DNA from: Orychophragmus violaceus
Taxonomy: Eukaryota; Streptophyta; Magnoliopsida; Brassicales; Brassicaceae
Assembly (NCBI GenBank): GCA_030180135.1
Contig: CM058232.1
Span: 58,549,330-58,613,329 of the forward strand
Length of the DNA: 64,000 nucleotides
Reading direction: 5' to 3'
Shown: positions 59,892-64,000 of the stretch, in pieces
Position numbering within the stretch: position 1 is the stretch's first letter
How the letters are laid out: every line of letters starts with the position of its first letter
Notes under the pieces: generated by a model
Told to the model about the DNA's origin: nothing
What the model saw: the letters and a program-made list of their open reading frames with translations, nothing else
The model's database searches: none
Made by a program: the position numbers and the translations under genes

Positions 59892-60024
59892 ACAATTTTA
59901 TAAATATGCTATTTATTTTCATGTAATGTTTAATTTATGCAACTACTAAGTTTTTAATATATGATATGTTTTTATTTTTATTTTAATAATCAAAACAATA
60001 TCAGAACAATAACTAAAATTACAA

Positions 60025-60115
60025 TGTAATTATAAACAACTAACACTAAATCGATCAACTGGTTAAGGGTACTCTATATATTGGTCGAGGTCGTGGGTTC
60101 GAACCGAACCTTCCA
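60025..60115 (+). other. tRNA-like module 3 (A and B boxes)
   Basis: CGATCAACTGGTTAAGGGTAC, then GGTCGAGGTCG and GTGGGTTCGAACC. This is the best B box of the three. It is preceded by AATTATAAACAACTAACACTAAA as in module 1. The copia element inserted just downstream at 60125. Confidence 0.65.
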
Positions 60116-60124
60116 CCAATTATA

Positions 60125-60768
60125 TGTTGGGAATGTCCTGAAATCTACTGTACTATCTCTAGAAAGTATGATAAGTGTCGAGATCAGACATAAGTCATAA
60201 ATACTGGGTGATCATGATGACTTGCTAGAGTCCGCTCTTGATCTATAAGTTTAGGACTTATTACCAGTATTGTATGATCCCAAAGGGTCACACACCATAG
60301 CTAACGGGAAAGTTAAAATGGAATTAATACGGTAAGATGCAAGGCATTTACTGTATTTGTACAGAGAATTGGGCCAGACAAAATACAGTCTTTTTGTCTG
60401 ATTTGGGTCTTGGGCCCAAAATCCCAATAGGCCATTAGGTTAATTCCTTGGGCCCATATAAGGAAGAGGAGGCGCCATTAAGCCCTAAGGCTCTGCGATT
60501 TTTTCAGCCTCAGCCGTCCTCTCCCTCTCTGTTGATTCCAGCTTGGTCTAGCAGCCTGATCCAGTAGCTTGTAAGCGTGTGGATACCTAGGAGGAGCCGG
60601 TTTCTATCAGCTCTTGCAGATCTCGATATTCCTTTGATCAATCCGCTGCAATCACAAGGTAACCATCCTGATATGTTTATGATTCATCTGCAAATCACCT
60701 AGATCCTAGTTGATTATGTTAGGTTGTAATCTGATAATTACACCAAAAAGAACACACATAATCCTACA
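60125..60768 (+). repeat. second copia 5' LTR
   Basis: 644 bp from TGTTGGG to CCTACA; borders set by the primer-binding site and by alignment to the other copy. Confidence 0.9.
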
Positions 60769-60769
60769 G

Positions 60770-60781
60770 TGGTATCAGAGC
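60770..60781 (+). promoter_or_regulatory. second copia primer-binding site
   Basis: TGGTATCAGAGC, complementary to initiator tRNA-Met. Confidence 0.92.
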
Positions 60782-62219
60782 CTAGGTCGTTAGGTTTTTG
60801 CTTTTTTGATCATACTAGGTTGTTTATTAGTTTGATGAATCGATTTTAATGAGTAAAATTGATTGAAACTTTGAAAACCCTAGAAATAAGAAATCGATAA
60901 GAAATCTTGTTAATTAAAGTCGATTTCGTTTCATTGTATGAATCGTTAACAAACGAATCGCATGTTGACATAAGGAAAAGGTCAAAATCGTTTTTTGTCT
61001 TATGTCATGATCGTTTGTATAAGTGATTGTTGAATTAATTAAGAAATGATTTGTTGAGTTTTGTCAATGTTCAAAATCGTTTTGTCTTTAGTGAATGTCA
61101 TAATCTATTGTTGACTTTGTTTGAATTGTTAATCATAAGAATCGATCATGTGATTGTATAATTTGAAAAGGTCAAAAAAAACGTTTTGTCTTTAAGTGTG
61201 AATGGCGTGATCAATTATTGAATGATTAGCGATCGATGACTTGTTTTTAAGCTAAAGACAAAAACAATTCAAAGCTTTGATAATTATGGTTCAAGCGGTT
61301 AACCCAAATCGCGGTTTGCTGGAAATTATTTAATACAATTGGTATTATTTAGTTTCTGGTTAAACCGGATTTAAATTCAAAAAAAAATTGAATTTTAACC
61401 TAAACCGAAGGCTGGTCTAAGTTTGATTTGGTTGGACCAAATAATTTAGAGCTGGTCTGGTTTAGTAAATAACCAGTTGGATTTAGTAGTTAATTTGGTC
61501 TTGGACCAGAATTAATGAACCGACTCGGTTATGTCAAATTATTGGGCCAATTAGAATTCTGTGGTCTTGGGCCAAGAATTGGGCCTATAATTTGTGACCC
61601 AACCGAAAACTTTAATAAAATATTAAATTAGAAATTTCTATTTTTAGTATATTTCTAAATTTAGAAATTTCTAAAATAAGTAAGTTTCCCAAAATAGTAA
61701 TCTTCTATTTTTGGAAAGAAAACCTAAAAATCCTCAAAACCAATATCAAGCTTGGATGTCTTGCCCAATCTTGTCAGCTACTTAACGCTTATTCAATTAC
61801 AGATATGGCTTACAGTGTGAGGTGTCTGTTTTTGCGTAAGTAAAGTAGTATATAGTCACTAATTTCATTGGGAGTCCCAGACTTTAGTGATTATTTGGCT
61901 GTAAGAGATTGGTTTCCTTGACTGGGCCATCGGGAGTCCCGGGCCTTGAGACATCTGGTGAATTGGGCCTTGGGCCCAATCCACAACCGAGAGTTATATG
62001 GATATAACTAGTTGTGTGTATGCTTACCAAGTAAAGCTACTTCTGGGTGACGGCCAGTGGCCCACTTTGGATTTAGCTGAACATGGGTCTCGGAATCATT
62101 GCATTCTTATGAGGTTAAACAAAGAAATTTTGAATGCAATGCGAGTTTTCTTATAAGTTATTAAGATAACTCTTTTATGAACTAAATAACTAAAACTCTA
62201 TTGTCTCATAATTTCAGCT

Positions 62220-64000
62220 ATGTCAAGCACAACAACACAAAACACTTTCTCGATCCGGTCTGCCCTTGAGAAGGACAAACTGAACGGATCAAACTTCCTG
62301 AACTGGTCCAGGAACCTGAGACTTGTGCTCAGGCAGGAGAAGAAGGCTTATGTCCTTGAAAGAGTTCTCCCCCCTAGACCTGCGAATAATGCCGCACAAG
62401 CTGTGAAGAATGCTTGGGATACGCATTCTTCAGATGCTAATGACGTGGTTTGCCTAATGTTGGCGACAATGGCTCCCGAACTGCAGATGCAGTGGGAAGG
62501 CCTGACTTGTCCCATGGAACTGATGGCAAACCTGAAAGCGTTGTTTCGAGAGCAGGCTCGTACAGAGAGATTCCAAACTGTAAAGAATCTCTTGGACTGT
62601 AAAATGGCTAAGGATGCAGCAGTGAGTCCACATGTTCTGAAAATGATGGGTTATCTCGATCATTTGACTAGACTCGACTGTCCTATAAGCCAAGAGCTTG
62701 CTTGTGATATCGTTCTACAGTCTCTTACTCCTGCATATTACCAGTTCATCTTGAACTATAATATGCATGGGTTGATAAACACTTTGCCTGAGCTACATGG
62801 TATGCTCAAGACTGCAGAACCTAATCTGAAGAAGGCCAAGGAGCCGTCTGTACTCATGGTGCAGAAGGGCAAGGGTTTCAAGAAATCTGCTGCAGACAAG
62901 GGAAAGGGCAAGGCAGTCAACAATGAAAAGGCCAAGCCCAAGCCCGTGTCTAAAGCTGGGCCTTCTGATATCTGTCACTTTTGCAAAGAGGCAGGGCATT
63001 ACCGCAGGGACTGTAAGAAATACCAGGAAAGTCTGAAGAAGAAGAAGAAGTCCTTGGAGACTACTAATTCAGGTATTTTTGTTATTGAAGTAAATACTAC
63101 TACTTCTGATAATACCACTTGGGTATTAGATACTGGATGTGGGGCTCATATTTGTACTAATATGCAGGCGCTCAGCATCAGTAGAAGGTTGAAGCAAGGG
63201 CAAGTAGAGTTGCGGGTTGGCAATGGAGCGAAGGTTCCAGCACTGGCCGTTGGCACTTACTTGTTGTCTTTACCTTCTGGATTGATTTTAGAACTTGAGA
63301 ATTGTTATTTTGTACCTGCTATAAGCAGAAATATCATTTCAGTTTCATTATTGGATTTGCAAGGATTTGATTTTTCTATTAAGAATAAATTGTGTTCCTT
63401 TAATCTCAATAATATGTTCTATGGCTGTGCCCCTCTTATTAATGGGCTGTACATGCTGGATCAATCTCCTCCAGTATATAACATTAATACAAAACGGTTC
63501 AAATCTAACGAAGAAAATGAAACGTTTCTCTGACATTGTCGTTTGGGGCACATTAGTGAGAAACGCGTCAAGAGGCTCCATTCAAATGGACTCTTGGGCT
63601 CATTTGACTTTGAGTCTTGTGAGCAATGCGAATCTTGCCTAATGGGCAAAATGACATGGGCCCCTTTCAATAAACCCACAGAAAGGGCCAGTGAACTATT
63701 GGGCCTGATACATACTGACGTGTGTGGCCCAATGTCCACAAATGCTAGAGGAAACTATCAGTACTTCATTACATTCACTGATGATTTCAGTAGATATGGA
63801 TATGTCTACTTGATGAAACATAAGTCGGAAACCTTTGAGAAGTTCAAAGAATTCCAGAATGAAGTACAGAACCAGCTTGGTAAAAGTATTAAGGCTCTTC
63901 GGTCGGACCGAGGAGGAGAATACTTGAGCCAGGAATTCCGTGATCATCTGAGTGAGTGTGGGATCATCTCCCAACTCACACCTCCTGGAACACCTCAGTG
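62220..64000 (+). pseudogene. second copia gag-pol, one in-frame stop, runs off the window
   Basis: ATG at 62220 follows ATTTCAGCT as in the other copy. Gag has the same start and a zinc knuckle CHFCKEAGHYRRDC; protease has WVLDTGCGAH. The frame meets TGA at 63531-63533 exactly where the other copy has TGG (Trp before HCRLGH). Beyond it the same frame stays open through GAG-pre-integrase and integrase (HTDVCGP, RSDRGGEY) to the window end. One G-to-A change therefore explains the stop. This copy is probably defective unless the stop is read through. Confidence 0.9.

Larger units (their letters stand above)
53101..64000 (+). mobile_element. autonomous-type CACTA element, left part; interrupted by copia at 60125
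   Basis: The left terminus is CACTACAAGAAAACAGGG, preceded by AAG as the likely target triplet. Subterminal CCGACGG/CCGTCGG arrays follow. The element encodes a tnp2-type transposase (53511-57171) and two paralogous accessory genes. The right terminus is not in the window, since a copia element enters at 60125. CACTA DNA visible here is 53101-60124. The subterminal motif differs from those of the two CACTA families further left, so it is a separate family with the same terminal 13 bp. Confidence 0.85.
60125..64000 (+). mobile_element. second copia element of the same family, 5' part
   Basis: The LTR runs 60125-60768 (TGTTGGGAATG...ATCCTACA), alignable along most of its length to the LTR at 41066 but clearly diverged. 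The primer-binding site TGGTATCAGAGC begins at 60770. A 1.45-kb leader resembles that of the other copy (shared GGTGACGGCCAGTGGCCCAC) but lacks the CGATCGAT cluster. Gag-pol starts at 62220. The window ends within integrase, so the right LTR and duplication (left flank TTATA) are not visible. Confidence 0.92.

Noticed and set aside
57307..60115. Three genuine tRNA genes
   Set aside because: The A and B boxes are there, but I could not form an acceptor stem or an anticodon arm; kept only as tRNA-like modules.

Overview
This is a plant nuclear window, almost certainly from a Brassicaceae species and probably from pericentromeric or other repeat-rich heterochromatin. The signs are CACTA elements beginning CACTACAAGAAAA, copia elements primed by initiator tRNA-Met (TGGTATCAGAGC), a Tat-type gypsy element with an antisense extra ORF, a MuDR transposase paired with a DUF1985 gene, an F-box ORF resembling the Arabidopsis At2g35280 family, TTTAGGG-type repeats and GT-AG introns. 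No complete ordinary host gene is visible. Nearly everything is transposable element, nested several deep, with exons of host genes carried inside.

Layout. 1-5439: unrecognised AT-rich sequence around a probable solo LTR (1211-4963). 5440-7384: a 1.9-kb non-autonomous CACTA element (target duplication TCT) holding minus-strand exons of V-ATPase subunit A. 7548-51710: an outer CACTA element (duplication GAC) stretched to 44 kb by later insertions; its own left part carries an RNase H pseudogene, unidentified exons, a MITE-like element and an F-box ORF. A second CACTA of the same family (16237-31046, duplication TTA) landed inside a Ptta/En-Spm-like exon of the outer one. The inner element contains a broken MuDR-like transposase gene, a DUF1985 gene on the opposite strand, a DEAD-box helicase pseudogene split by a 1.6-kb LTR element (25961-27563, duplication GTACC), an EMF2/VRN2-like exon and a LINE-like insertion (29142-30689, 16-bp duplication). 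The outer element's right end is split by a Tat gypsy element (31799-51304, minus strand, duplication GCCGA), whose gag is itself split by a full-length copia element (41066-48887, duplication GAGTG) with an unbroken 1325-aa gag-pol.

51711-53100 is flanking sequence with an orphan last exon of a 4-coumarate:CoA-ligase-like gene. At 53101 a third, unrelated CACTA family begins. It carries a transposase gene that stays open over four exons (1141 aa), two paralogous two-exon accessory genes, and three copies of a module with tRNA-like A and B boxes. A second copy of the copia family (from 60125, with an in-frame stop) interrupts it and runs off the window, so the right ends of both lie outside.

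Relative ages agree with the nesting. By eye the LTR pairs differ at about 4 of 671 sites (copia), about 11 of 537 (gypsy) and about 7 of 329 (small LTR element). Autonomous-looking parts are the copia at 41066-48887 and the CACTA transposase gene at 53511-57171; the rest is decayed or non-autonomous.
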